The notes below the pieces were generated by a model. The model saw only the letters and a program-made list of their open reading frames with translations, was not told the origin of the DNA and made no database searches. DNA of 64,000 nucleotides from Bacteroidota bacterium (GTDB taxonomy: Bacteria; Bacteroidota; Bacteroidia; Flavobacteriales_D; Sanyastnellaceae). A program made the translations under genes and the position numbers. The stretch is from NCBI GenBank assembly GCA_027624855.1, contig JAQBTQ010000005.1:1-64000 (forward strand), written 5' to 3'. Below, in pieces: positions 41,324 through 50,524 of this stretch (within the stretch, counting starts at the first letter, position 1; every line of letters starts with the position of its first letter).

Positions 41324-41689
41324 TTACAGGTCATCAAAACTGATGTCATCAGAAGAAGTTGAAGCCTCAGCAGGCGCTTCTGATGAATCTTGGCTCTTGG
41401 CTTCCCTCTCTGCGATAGGATCTCTGTACTTGCCGGTAGACATCAATTCTTGAATCTTCTCGACGGCATCTACAAATCCCTCTTCGAAATTGGCGAAATC
41501 TTCCCGATACAAGAAGATTTTATGTTTTTGATAATGCACATTGCCGTCATCATCAAACCTTCTTTTACTTTCCGTGATGGTCATGTAAAGGTCCTGACCT
41601 CGGGTCGCTTTAACATCAAAAAAATACGTTCGCTTCCCTGCGCGAACGGGTTTTGAATAGATCTCTTCTCGGTTGTTCTGGTCGCTCAT
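41324..41689 (-). CDS. DUF3276 / PUR-alpha-like nucleic-acid-binding protein
   Basis: A 121-residue member of the Bacteroidota PUR family (DUF3276). The pattern EEIYSKPVRAGKRTYFFDVK followed by DLYMTITESKRRF and HKIFLYREDFANFEEGF is that of the PUR repeat, known from structure to bind single-stranded DNA or RNA. ATG 41689 (or 41692) is chosen, as the conserved part starts there; ATG 41731 adds an unsupported leader. A perfect minus-strand TAGTTTTG (41736-41743) lies about 47 bp upstream. The C-terminus is Ser/Glu/Ala-rich and acidic. Confidence 0.88.
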   Translation of the reverse strand: MSDQNNREEIYSKPVRAGKRTYFFDVKATRGQDLYMTITESKRRFDDDGNVHYQKHKIFLYREDFANFEEGFVDAVEKIQELMSTGKYRDPIAEREAKSQDSSEAPAEASTSSDDISFDDL

Positions 41690-41764
41690 CATTCTGGCCT
41701 TAGCGTTGCTAATATATTCGAAGCATCGCAAGTTCCAAAACTATTTGGTAATTCAGTGGATGTT

Positions 41765-44473
41765 TTAGCGGGTCAGGTGAATGTGTCCGCTGTAGGTATC
41801 TGGGAGTAGCAGTTGATCTGAAACCAAGGCCTCAAAGAAGTAAATGCCATCTGGGGCAAAATGGTTTCCGTCATGCACTTGGCCCATCCAAGGCTCTGTG
41901 GGATCAAAACTTTGCCAGATGAGTTCACCCCATCGATTGAAAATTGAAAGTTGATATTCCGTCACTCCAAGTGCGACAGGAAGCCATACGTCATTGATTC
42001 CGTCATGATTTGGCGTAAAGGCATTCGGTGCATAAAACACACTTCCAGAAACAGCGACCTGACCGGTTGCAGAATTCACACATCCTGCTTCATTGATGAC
42101 CGTTTGGACCACAGTGAATATACCGCCATCGTTGAAAGTATATTCTCCTGAACATTCAGAGGCGGAGCCGCCATCACCAAAGTTGTAAAAGCAAGAAACA
42201 TTGCCAGTAGCCAAGGATTCAAAAACGATGTTCGGATTGAGAATGTCCACTTGGGTGGGCGTAATAAAAAAACCAGCTTCTGGAATGCTTTGAACTTCAA
42301 TCAGGTTGGGCTGAGTCAACAAAAGTTGCTGGCTGCAGTACCCTGTGGCATTCATCGAAAGCGTTACTGAAAAGTTTCCAGAAAATTCATAAACGTGAAC
42401 GGGATTGGGTGACACAGAAGTCGTGCCATCACCAAAGTCCCACAAATAAGTTGTTGAAGTCTCAGTTTCGCTTGTGTTGGTGAAGGAGACGGAATGAGGC
42501 GGACACCCCAAAGGAGGCCCTCCTTGAAATCCGATTGTCGGATCTGTAATGACCCAAATTTCTTCCTCTGCTATGACTTCGCATCCATTGGCGGTAGCAA
42601 TGACTTGAACGGTATAGGTCCCGGGTTCAGCATAAACCAAGTTGTTGACTTCTGCGCCATTGATGTTTGCACTGACTGTTTCTCCACCAAAGTCCCATTC
42701 GTACTGGGTAATGGGGTCATTGATGACCAACGGTGAAATGCTAAAATTGTTCGTCGAGAAACATTCGGGATCAGGAGCTTCAAATGCTGGATCGATTTCC
42801 GGAAAAATCTCGACCGTCGCATAGGCGGTGTCGCTGCAAGTGTAGGGTGCTGAAACAATCAACTGAACCGTGTAGATGCCATCGCCGGGATAGGTGAATG
42901 ACGGAGACTCTTCATTCGAAACATCGGAATTGTCCCCAATTACCCCAAAGTCCCAATCCCATGAAACACCATTCAGGCTCAAATTTTCAAAATCAAAATC
43001 AAAACCCTGACAAAATGATGATTGATCAGCAATGTTGGCTATTGGCGTGTCTGGGGCTTCCCATTCAAAATCTACACTGGACTCACAGCCAAAATGTTCG
43101 GCTTCTAGCGTAACATTCCAAGAATCAGCATTATTGAATGTGACCCAATCGGTTATTTGATTGGTTGATGTGGAGGGCAAGCCACCAAAGAATGTCCAAC
43201 TAAGATTTGTCGATTCGGTGAAAGCTCCGGATACTTCAAAATCAAAAGCCTCGATGCCATTGAGGCAAGCGAAATCAACCATTTGAATATCGAGATTCAG
43301 CGGTTCATAGACGTAAAATATTTGAGTCGAAGTGTCCGCACAAGGCCAAGTGGGGTTCGCTATCAGTATGACCTCGTATACCCCGGTGTCCGGGTAAGTG
43401 AAAATGGGATCTGTTGCAGTGCTGATATCCGTATCGGTTCCCGGCACTCCAAAATCCCAGAGTAGGCTTTGCGCCCCAATGCTATTTTCGGTGAATTGGA
43501 TGGTTTGTCCAATGCACAATTGGTTTTCTTGTTGAGGCTGCGCTGCTGAAATGATGGTAGGGTCGCACATCACGACATTGAACTGAAAATCTCGCATGAC
43601 CGTGCTCAGCAACTCACCGTCCCTGTATTCTGAAACACAAATTCCAACAACATAAGCACCAGGCGTCGTAGGGAAGCCAGTAATTTGGCCAGTTTCGGGG
43701 TCAATTTCAAATGGAGGATTTGAAGGAATCGGGTCAGATGCATTGAACCCTCCAGACCAAGGAATGGGCGTTAAGGTCGATGCGGGTTGCGGTGCTGGAG
43801 AGGGATCATTTGGCGATCCGCCATCCAAGGGGTTACAGAAGAAGTAAGCCAATGAGTCTCCATCGGCATCGGTCGCACTTTGGTCTAGAAAAAAATCGAA
43901 ATTGGTACAAATGGCTTCTGGAGGATAGGCATTGAATTGGGGACTGCTATTGGGGTTGTCATCATCTGTAAAGGGAGGAATTTGCGTGGTGAGGGTGATG
44001 CCAACATCTCCTGGATTTGGAACATTTGCGATCCCCGGATTCCGGCAGCATCGCTGAAACACAATATCATATCCGATGTCGCTGGGCGGGAGGTTGATGG
44101 TAATGGAATATTCCAATCGCTGCATGCATAAATCTGGAGGAAGCGTACCACAGGGGTTTTCCAATACAGTTTCCAAGGGTTCAATCGAAGAAGTGGTCAG
44201 GGGCACCGTATAGGTAGCATATGAATCACTCCCCTCAAAAACCCCTAGCGAAATTTCTGGATCCAAATTCGTGCCGCCATTTTGCCAGCCGCTGGGTTCG
44301 ACTCCGCTGCTGAAACATTCTCGATAGAATATTAGGGTAATTTGAAAATTTCCATTTCCCAAATAGTCGTAGTAGACTTCACCTCCCATGGCATGTGCTG
44401 CATCGGCGGGCTTGCTCCACAGTGCGAATCCAAGAAAAAGTAGGATTGCTAACACTGAAAGATTTTTGTCCAT
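41765..44473 (-). CDS. PKD-repeat surface protein with T9SS type B (CHU_C) sorting domain
   Basis: A 902-residue secreted protein. ATG 44473 opens a signal peptide (MDKNLSVLAILLFLGFALW...AHA); ATG 44545 would add 24 residues ahead of it. The N-terminal domain starts AMGGEVYYDYLGNGNFQITL, as in many Bacteroidota gliding-associated proteins (SprB-like N-terminus). A putative Ig-like segment (DPETGQITGFPTTPGAYVV) and at least four PKD domains follow (LLWDFGVPG, VSWDWDFGVIG, YEWDFGGETV, YLWDFGDGTTS). The C-terminus VFYAPNAFTPNHDGINDVW...SIFNRWGELIW is the type B T9SS sorting/gliding C-terminal domain, which usually retains the protein at the surface with help from a PorP/SprF-type partner. None is adjacent. 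Confidence 0.92.
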   Translation of the reverse strand: MDKNLSVLAILLFLGFALWSKPADAAHAMGGEVYYDYLGNGNFQITLIFYRECFSSGVEPSGWQNGGTNLDPEISLGVFEGSDSYATYTVPLTTSSIEPLETVLENPCGTLPPDLCMQRLEYSITINLPPSDIGYDIVFQRCCRNPGIANVPNPGDVGITLTTQIPPFTDDDNPNSSPQFNAYPPEAICTNFDFFLDQSATDADGDSLAYFFCNPLDGGSPNDPSPAPQPASTLTPIPWSGGFNASDPIPSNPPFEIDPETGQITGFPTTPGAYVVGICVSEYRDGELLSTVMRDFQFNVVMCDPTIISAAQPQQENQLCIGQTIQFTENSIGAQSLLWDFGVPGTDTDISTATDPIFTYPDTGVYEVILIANPTWPCADTSTQIFYVYEPLNLDIQMVDFACLNGIEAFDFEVSGAFTESTNLSWTFFGGLPSTSTNQITDWVTFNNADSWNVTLEAEHFGCESSVDFEWEAPDTPIANIADQSSFCQGFDFDFENLSLNGVSWDWDFGVIGDNSDVSNEESPSFTYPGDGIYTVQLIVSAPYTCSDTAYATVEIFPEIDPAFEAPDPECFSTNNFSISPLVINDPITQYEWDFGGETVSANINGAEVNNLVYAEPGTYTVQVIATANGCEVIAEEEIWVITDPTIGFQGGPPLGCPPHSVSFTNTSETETSTTYLWDFGDGTTSVSPNPVHVYEFSGNFSVTLSMNATGYCSQQLLLTQPNLIEVQSIPEAGFFITPTQVDILNPNIVFESLATGNVSCFYNFGDGGSASECSGEYTFNDGGIFTVVQTVINEAGCVNSATGQVAVSGSVFYAPNAFTPNHDGINDVWLPVALGVTEYQLSIFNRWGELIWQSFDPTEPWMGQVHDGNHFAPDGIYFFEALVSDQLLLPDTYSGHIHLTR

Positions 44474-44523
44474 TGAGTAATGATAGAAGCCGATGTGACT
44501 GGGATGTAAAGAAAGATAACCAT

Positions 44524-44531
44524 CAAAGGTA
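44524..44531 (-). promoter_or_regulatory. Candidate -7 element for the PKD-repeat gene
   Basis: Minus strand TACCTTTG, exact TAnnTTTG, 50 bp upstream of ATG 44473 and just before the divergent helicase gene. No clear -33 box at the right distance. Confidence 0.35.
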
Positions 44532-44584
44532 CACATTGGTTGCAACGGCCGTAACTTTAACGCGTGGAAGAAGAGATAAAGCGC

Positions 44585-45901
44585 ATGCGCTTCGAAGACT
44601 TGCCTTTACATCCAGATGTGCTTGATGCGTTGGATGCGATGGGATTTGAAAATGCGACACCCATTCAAGAAAAAGCCATTCCTGTCATCCTGCAAGGAAA
44701 AGACTTTTTGGGGATTGCTCAAACCGGAACAGGAAAGACTGCAGCCTTCTTATTGCCCATTATTGATCGAATCCTGGATACGGAAGATAACAGGAAGACC
44801 AAGGCTTTGATTGTGGTGCCAACGCGAGAATTGGCCCTTCAAATTGATCAGGCTGTAGAGGGATTTGGGTATTATGCTCGAGTAACAAGTTTGGCCATTT
44901 ATGGAGGAGGAAGCGCAACTGATTTTTCTAGAGAAAAAAAGGCATTAACTGACGGAGCGGATATCATCATTGCCACGCCCGGTCGGTTCTTGTCCCATCT
45001 GACCTTGGGTTACGTGGACTTATCGGAATTGCAGTGCCTGATTCTGGATGAGGCGGATCGCATGTTGGATATGGGTTTCTTGGGTGATATCATGCGCATA
45101 GCTGAAAAATGCAAGAAGGAACGGCAAACCCTTTTGTTCAGCGCTACCATGCCTGATCGCATTGAAACATTGGCCAGAGATCTTCAGCGTGACCCACAGG
45201 TCGTGAAATTGGCTTTGTCAAAACCAGCGGAAAAAATCAAACAGGGGGCATACGTTTTGTTCGACCACCAAAAGGATGAGGTGCTCGTTCAATTGCTTTT
45301 GGACCGGAACGTATCATCAGGCATTGTTTTCACCTCGAGGAAACGGACCGTTAGTCAGATCACTAGGGTTTTGAAGAAGGCAGGCATCAAATGCGAGCGG
45401 ATTTCATCGGATTCTGACCAATCGGAGCGAGAAGAGGTCATGCTGGGTTTTCGTCAGAGAAAATTCCCAATTTTGGTGGCAACTGACGTTGTGAGTCGAG
45501 GAATCGATATTGATAACATTGAGCTCGTCGTCAACTACGATGTACCACCGAATGAAGAAGATTACGTTCATCGCATTGGAAGAACGGCAAGGGCAGACCG
45601 AGAAGGAGAAGGGGTGACATTAGTAAACCCGGATGATCAGAGACGATTTGGTCGAATTGAGAAGCTCATTGAAAGAGAAGTCCCAAAGCTATCGCTCCCC
45701 TCAAAAATCGGCACGGGCCCTGATTACAATCCCGGTAAAGGGGGAGCACGAAATGACTCTGCGGATCGCTTCAAGAGGGGAAATAAGAGGGCCTCAAATT
45801 CAAATCGATCAAACCAAGGTCGAAACGATTCATCTCGAGAAAAAAAGCATGGGAATAAATCGTTCAATCGAAAGAATGGAAAGCCAGGCAGATCGCAATG
45901 A
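44585..45901 (+). CDS. DEAD-box RNA helicase
   Basis: A 438-residue ATP-dependent RNA helicase of the RhlE/CsdA type. Q motif ATPIQEKAIP, Walker A AQTGTGKTAAF, PTRELALQ, GG, TPGR, LDEADRML (DEAD box), SAT, and in the second RecA domain ATDVVSRGIDID and YVHRIGRTARA. After ~380 comes a basic, Asn/Ser/Arg-rich disordered tail that likely binds RNA. ATG 44585 starts at the usual MRFEDL; a GTG at 44564 would add seven residues. Involved in ribosome assembly or mRNA turnover. Followed by msrB after 9 bp. Confidence 0.93.
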   Translation: MRFEDLPLHPDVLDALDAMGFENATPIQEKAIPVILQGKDFLGIAQTGTGKTAAFLLPIIDRILDTEDNRKTKALIVVPTRELALQIDQAVEGFGYYARVTSLAIYGGGSATDFSREKKALTDGADIIIATPGRFLSHLTLGYVDLSELQCLILDEADRMLDMGFLGDIMRIAEKCKKERQTLLFSATMPDRIETLARDLQRDPQVVKLALSKPAEKIKQGAYVLFDHQKDEVLVQLLLDRNVSSGIVFTSRKRTVSQITRVLKKAGIKCERISSDSDQSEREEVMLGFRQRKFPILVATDVVSRGIDIDNIELVVNYDVPPNEEDYVHRIGRTARADREGEGVTLVNPDDQRRFGRIEKLIEREVPKLSLPSKIGTGPDYNPGKGGARNDSADRFKRGNKRASNSNRSNQGRNDSSREKKHGNKSFNRKNGKPGRSQ

Positions 45902-45910
45902 ATTCATGCC

Positions 45911-46309
45911 ATGAGTGATCAAGAGAAACAATTTCCGGCGACGGACGAGGAATGGTCGGCTCATTTGCCACCTGAAGCATATCGAGTTATGCGTCAAAAC
46001 GGAACGGAACGGCCCTTTTCTTCAGAGATTAACTCTTTGAATCATGCAGGATCTTTTTCTTGTAGAGGCTGCGGAGCAGTTTTATTCGAAGGGCAATCCA
46101 AATTTGATTCAGGATGCGGATGGCCAAGTTTTGATCGCCCTGTGCATCAAGAGGCGATGTCCGAACGATTGGACCGTTCCCATGGAATGGTTCGCATTGA
46201 AGTTCGATGTGCAACATGTGATTCCCATCTTGGACATCTCTTTCCTGATGGACCGACTGAAACAGGGAACCGTTATTGCATCAACGGCATCTGTTTGTTG
46301 GCGATTTGA
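45911..46309 (+). CDS. msrB: Peptide-methionine (R)-S-oxide reductase
   Basis: Repairs methionine-R-sulfoxide in proteins. At 132 residues it is a single-domain MsrB: zinc Cys pairs in FSCRGCGAVL and VRCATCDSHLGH, the FDSGCGWPSFDRP segment, and the catalytic Cys in NRYCINGICL (RYCxN motif). Cytoplasmic, as no signal peptide is seen. It follows the helicase gene at 9 bp and is probably co-transcribed. Confidence 0.95.
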   Translation: MSDQEKQFPATDEEWSAHLPPEAYRVMRQNGTERPFSSEINSLNHAGSFSCRGCGAVLFEGQSKFDSGCGWPSFDRPVHQEAMSERLDRSHGMVRIEVRCATCDSHLGHLFPDGPTETGNRYCINGICLLAI

Positions 46310-46350
46310 GGTTTTTGCAATTAGGAAATTACCCTTGAATAGAGCGTGAT

Positions 46351-46866
46351 TTAATGCGGCCCAGGTCTTCCTTGGAAGCCGCGATTCTGACCTTTATTCT
46401 GGTGCCCAGAATCTCCTCCCATTCGGCGCATCATTTGGCCTCGAAACTTTCGTTCAATCTGTGGGATTAATGCGGCCCTTCGCTGTCCAATGATTTCAGA
46501 GAATTGTTCATACCCATCAAATTTTAACGTGAGCATTTCATTCTGGAGGGCATGAATTTCTTGTGTCAACTTATGAGCTGCTTCATCGGTGGAGCATTCG
46601 GCAATGGATTTTTCCTTTTCTCTAATTTTTTCGTTGAGGTCTCGGATGTTTGTTTCGACTTCATTCCAAACGGGCCAAAACTGCACGCTTTCCTCGGCCG
46701 TTAACTCCAAGGATTCTACGAATAAGGCAATTCGAAGTGCTTGGATTTTTTCCTTTTGTTGTGGATTTAGGTCGTCAGATATTTTCTGAGCAGTTGAAGC
46801 GGATGATAGGGAAAGTGCCAACAATGCAGCACAGAAAAAATGGGGCGAGGCTATGCCTTTGAGCAT
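46351..46866 (-). CDS. Periplasmic Spy/LTXXQ-like protein of a sigma-factor operon
   Basis: A 171-residue exported helical protein. ATG 46866 opens a signal peptide (MLKGIASPHFFCAALLALSL...); longer starts overlap the upstream gene. The mature part is alpha-helical and charged, with LNPQQKEKIQALRIALFVESL and LELTAEESVQFWPVWNEVE, a pattern common in Bacteroidota sigma-operon proteins and reminiscent of CpxP/Spy LTxxQ helices. A Met/Arg then Gln/Gly/Asn-rich tail ends the protein. As third gene of an ECF sigma - membrane protein - periplasmic protein trio it is likely a sensor or chaperone of envelope stress (inference). Confidence 0.7.
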   Translation of the reverse strand: MLKGIASPHFFCAALLALSLSSASTAQKISDDLNPQQKEKIQALRIALFVESLELTAEESVQFWPVWNEVETNIRDLNEKIREKEKSIAECSTDEAAHKLTQEIHALQNEMLTLKFDGYEQFSEIIGQRRAALIPQIERKFRGQMMRRMGGDSGHQNKGQNRGFQGRPGPH

Positions 46867-46876
46867 ATGAATTGGG

Positions 46877-47206
46877 TTAAAAATCATGGATTTCATCATC
46901 ATAGGTGAGGGTTTCAAATAAGATGTCATCTTCTAGCCAGAGTTCTGTTTCTGAAGGGGTTAATTGTATTTCTTCAGGGTTGGTGGTTTCCCATAAACAT
47001 GCGAACGTCTGGCATGTTTTAGGAATAGGCTCACTCACTGCCATCCAAACTCCAATGATCAAGCCAATGAAGACAGCCGCTAACTTCAGGCTTCTCCATC
47101 TGCTGTAGCTTGAGTTTTCCTGGTTTTCTTTCGCGGATTCCCAGATCGCCTTGCGTTGTTCCTCAAAGAAATTTGAAGGCGTTTTTTGTGCAGATTTTAA
47201 ATCCAT
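46877..47206 (-). CDS. Small single-pass membrane protein of the sigma operon (putative anti-sigma role)
   Basis: A 109-residue protein I cannot place in a named family. A basic cytoplasmic N-terminus (~1-38) is followed by one membrane helix (LKLAAVFIGLIIGVWMAVS) and an acidic periplasmic tail with CQTFAC. Topology and place, 42 bp after an ECF sigma gene and 10 bp before a periplasmic protein gene, fit a membrane-bound regulator, but no anti-sigma domain is recognisable. Role inferred from context only. Confidence 0.6.
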   Translation of the reverse strand: MDLKSAQKTPSNFFEEQRKAIWESAKENQENSSYSRWRSLKLAAVFIGLIIGVWMAVSEPIPKTCQTFACLWETTNPEEIQLTPSETELWLEDDILFETLTYDDEIHDF

Positions 47207-47248
47207 GGATGATGATTAGACGCAATGATTAGAGAAAGGTTTATTGGA

Positions 47249-47815
47249 TTATTCAGCATTGAGTTCAACGAATCGAGCAATTTTCTGTTTTGCATGGAAA
47301 TAAGAAGCCTTGCTTGCACCCTCGGAAATTCCTAGGATTTGGCTGAGCTCCGCAAACGATATTTCATCAAAGTAGCGAAGGATGAAAATTTCTCTTTGTC
47401 GCTCAGGCAAAGTCAGAATTGCTGCTTGAAGCATGGCCTCGATTTCAGATCCTTCGAAATAAATATCATTTTGGAGCACACTTTTGATATGGTTGTGTTC
47501 ATTCAATGATTCCATGGATGACCAGCGCTTATTGGAACGGATAGAATCCAATGCCTTTCTACGAGCTATGGTGAACAACCAAGTTGAGAATTTTGATTCT
47601 CTTCGAAATCCATGAATGGATTTAAGCACTTGAATGAAAGTTTCTTGTGTGGCATCCGCTGCATCGTCATGGTTGCCAAGCATTGTTCGCAGAAAGTGGT
47701 AAATGACTTTATGCCATTTGTTCATCATGATTTGAAAGGCCCTTTCTCGCAATGCAACGTTCGATGACTGCATTCCATCGACACAATTTTCGTCGGGGTC
47801 GCTGAGGAGATTCAT
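47249..47815 (-). CDS. ECF-type RNA polymerase sigma factor
   Basis: A 188-residue sigma-70 family factor with only regions 2 and 4. Region 2: YHFLRTMLGNHDDAADATQE then TWLFTIARRKALDSIR. Region 4: LPERQREIFILRYFDEISFAELSQILG and ISEGASKASYFHAKQKI, the helix-turn-helix that reads the -35 element. First of a three-gene unit with a membrane protein and a periplasmic protein. Its promoter likely lies in the 53 bp between it and lgt. Confidence 0.93.
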   Translation of the reverse strand: MNLLSDPDENCVDGMQSSNVALRERAFQIMMNKWHKVIYHFLRTMLGNHDDAADATQETFIQVLKSIHGFRRESKFSTWLFTIARRKALDSIRSNKRWSSMESLNEHNHIKSVLQNDIYFEGSEIEAMLQAAILTLPERQREIFILRYFDEISFAELSQILGISEGASKASYFHAKQKIARFVELNAE

Positions 47816-47868
47816 TCCAATGTGTTGGACGAAATCATGGCCAGGAGGTTTAATGGATTAGCCCTGTT

Positions 47869-49077
47869 TTATTTCTTTCGCAGCCAGAACCAGAGTGCGC
47901 ATCCTGCAGAGAAGGTGAGAACTGAGATTAATTCAGCTTGTGTGATGGCGAGTCCGAAGTGTTCTTTCATCCATGCCATTTCAACATTTACACGAATTTT
48001 TTCAATGAAAAATCGTTCAATTCCATTGGCCATGCAGTAGATCGCAAACAATTGGCCCGGAACTTTGATTGATTTTCGAAGACCCCAGAGGATTCCGAAA
48101 ATGCATAAGGCCATCATGGTTTCGTAAAATGCCGTGGGGTAAACCCCAGGATCCAAATAAGTCCCGTAACCATCAAAAATGGGCCAAGGATCACCCTGTT
48201 CAATCAATTTTCCAGTGTATCCGGCTTGGCGTGGCCCGAGCACCCCATTTACGTTATTAGGGAATGAATAGGACCACATCCAATCGGGCAACCAATTCAG
48301 GAAATCGGGCTTTGGTTTGGTATTCGGAATTCCCCAATCCCCATCTCCACTGACTTGACATCCAATTCTACCAATGCCATAAGCGAGCATAAGTCCAGGT
48401 GCCGTCGCGTCTGCTAAGTGTAAGAAATTGATTTTTTTTCGTCGAGCATAAAGGAAAACAGCCAATCCTCCCACTATCAAGCCACCGTAAATTGTGAGTC
48501 CTCCGAGAAAATTCGAGAGGGAGGGATCCTGAAAAAACCTGACGAGTTCGTCAGGGTATTCCAGGAGGTGGAAGAATTTCGCACCAATGATGCCGCCGAT
48601 TGCAGCTACCGTAACAATGCTTCCGACATGGTGGCTCGCCGGTAGTTGAATTTCTCTAGGTTCATTTGGGCTGGATTCACTTTTGCTTTCCCAGTACTTC
48701 CATGCGATGAAACCGGCGGCAACCAGTATTCCTAGAAGGATATTTCCCTCTAAACTGAATAAGTGCCTTTGAGGCAATCCCGATTGGAATAATTCTCCAG
48801 CATTGAAAATCAAGTACAGAAATTTCCAACCAATGAGGAATCCAATGATCCCTTGGGTGAGGTAGTCGAAGGGTGTTGCTTTTTCAGTTGGTCTCAACTG
48901 TATGATGGTGGCTTGAAAATGACCCAATGCTTGCCTACGATCCATTTCTTTTCTCAAGAAATAAGCAGCACCCACAAAAGCCAACGCAACGAAAAGACCA
49001 AAACTATTGATCAGCTTCAACGCCGGAATTTCTAAATTGAATTGGTCAATAAAAAAATGATATACAGTAGGATACAT
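47869..49077 (-). CDS. lgt: Prolipoprotein diacylglyceryl transferase
   Basis: Transfers diacylglycerol from phosphatidylglycerol to the lipobox cysteine of prolipoproteins in the inner membrane. The signature GRIGCQVSGDGDWGIPN and multiple membrane segments (GGLTIYGGLIVGGLAVFLYA; FYETMMALCIFGILWGL) are clear. At 402 residues it is about 100 longer than the E. coli enzyme, owing to extra segments near 80-140 (IQLRPTEKATPFDYLTQGI) and 240-280. Downstream of mtaB by 17 bp on the same strand. Confidence 0.93.
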   Translation of the reverse strand: MYPTVYHFFIDQFNLEIPALKLINSFGLFVALAFVGAAYFLRKEMDRRQALGHFQATIIQLRPTEKATPFDYLTQGIIGFLIGWKFLYLIFNAGELFQSGLPQRHLFSLEGNILLGILVAAGFIAWKYWESKSESSPNEPREIQLPASHHVGSIVTVAAIGGIIGAKFFHLLEYPDELVRFFQDPSLSNFLGGLTIYGGLIVGGLAVFLYARRKKINFLHLADATAPGLMLAYGIGRIGCQVSGDGDWGIPNTKPKPDFLNWLPDWMWSYSFPNNVNGVLGPRQAGYTGKLIEQGDPWPIFDGYGTYLDPGVYPTAFYETMMALCIFGILWGLRKSIKVPGQLFAIYCMANGIERFFIEKIRVNVEMAWMKEHFGLAITQAELISVLTFSAGCALWFWLRKK

Positions 49078-49094
49078 TTGGTTGTATAATATAC

Positions 49095-50399
49095 TTATTG
49101 AACTAATTGAGGTGAAGCTGAGGCATAACCTGCAGCGTGAATCTTTTCGATTTTGGCATCAACAATGACATTGGATGCAACCAATTCGGCATCGACACCA
49201 ATTCGAACATATTCGGGTGAATAGCCGAATCGAACACCATCTTCTACAGCATCTTCGAAAAGGATTGGTCTTGTGGTATCTAAGAATTGCTCATAGTGCT
49301 GACGCTGTTTTTTTAGGGACAGTCCGCGCAAGATCTTTGTTCGCTCTTTTCTTATTTCAACGGGCACAGACTCTGACATGCGAGGCGCCGTGGTTTTTGC
49401 TCGTTCTGAATAAGTGAAAACGTGCAAGTAACTCACGGGTTGATTGAGCAAAAATGATTGGGTGGTTTCAAAGTCAGCTTCGGATTCGTTTGGAAATCCG
49501 GTGATGACATCAACTCCAATGGAAGCTTGTGGAAGGATTTCGCGAATTTCTCTGATTCGATCGCTGTAAAGCGCGGTACGGTAGCGCCGGCGCATGGATT
49601 TCAAAACAGCATCTGATCCGCTCTGTAACGGAATGTGAAAGTGGGGTTGGAACTTCTCGCTTTGTGCGACGAATTCTATGATATCAGAGGTCAGTAAATT
49701 CGGTTCAATGCTGCTGATTCTAAACCGATTGACTTCCACTTGTTCATCCAATGCCCGGACCAAATCGAAAAAGGTCTCATCCGTCGATTTCCCAAAATCT
49801 CCAATGTTGACTCCTGTTAAAACGATTTCTTTCGCGCCTGATTCAACCGCTTTATGAGCGACGGCAAGTGTATCGGCTATGCTCGCGTTTCTCGATCGAC
49901 CACGTGCTAGCGGAATGGTGCAAAACGAGCAGAAATAATCGCATCCATCCTGGACTTTTAAAAATGTACGTGTTCTGTCTTGACTGCTGAAACCGGGTAT
50001 AAATGAACGCACCTCTTTGATGGGCCCTACGGTCATAGTCCCAGTTTCGTTTTTCTGAGATGCGATATGGGACAAAATATTGAACTTTTCTTGGGCTCCC
50101 AATACCACATCAACTCCTTCGATGGATGCAATTTCGCTTGGTTTCAATTGGGCGTAACAGCCGATGACCACCACAAAGGCTTCAGGATTGCTTGTCAACG
50201 CTCGCCTAACGGCGTTGCGACATTTTGCATCGGCCTGCTCTGTAACACTGCACGTGTTAATGACTACGACATCCGGTGCTTCGTCGATTCCAACCCTCGC
50301 ATAACCTGCTTCGGCCAAATCGCGGGCAATGGTCGAAGTTTCTGAGAAATTGAGCTTGCATCCCAAGGTGTGAAATGCTGCTCTTCCGCCTGGTGTCAT
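49095..50399 (-). CDS. mtaB: tRNA t6A37 C2-methylthiotransferase
   Basis: A radical-SAM methylthiotransferase of 434 residues that turns t6A into ms2t6A at position 37 of ANN-decoding tRNAs. The N-terminal MTTase domain has its three cluster cysteines in TLGCKLNFSE, INTCSVTE and VIGCYAQLK; the radical-SAM cluster is in GCDYFCSFCTIP; the TGVNIGDFG segment is typical of the MtaB clade. A C-terminal TRAM-like part follows ~370. Likely co-transcribed with lgt. Confidence 0.93.
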   Translation of the reverse strand: MTPGGRAAFHTLGCKLNFSETSTIARDLAEAGYARVGIDEAPDVVVINTCSVTEQADAKCRNAVRRALTSNPEAFVVVIGCYAQLKPSEIASIEGVDVVLGAQEKFNILSHIASQKNETGTMTVGPIKEVRSFIPGFSSQDRTRTFLKVQDGCDYFCSFCTIPLARGRSRNASIADTLAVAHKAVESGAKEIVLTGVNIGDFGKSTDETFFDLVRALDEQVEVNRFRISSIEPNLLTSDIIEFVAQSEKFQPHFHIPLQSGSDAVLKSMRRRYRTALYSDRIREIREILPQASIGVDVITGFPNESEADFETTQSFLLNQPVSYLHVFTYSERAKTTAPRMSESVPVEIRKERTKILRGLSLKKQRQHYEQFLDTTRPILFEDAVEDGVRFGYSPEYVRIGVDAELVASNVIVDAKIEKIHAAGYASASPQLVQ

Positions 50400-50524
50400 G
50401 CTGCGAAGTTAATTGAGAATCAAACCATTTTAAGGACTCGCTTTCATGTTTCAAGCAACCAACGGACTCATTCAATGGTTCGTGCTTTATATTGCACATC
50501 CTGTTCAAGAAATCAATACTCACC

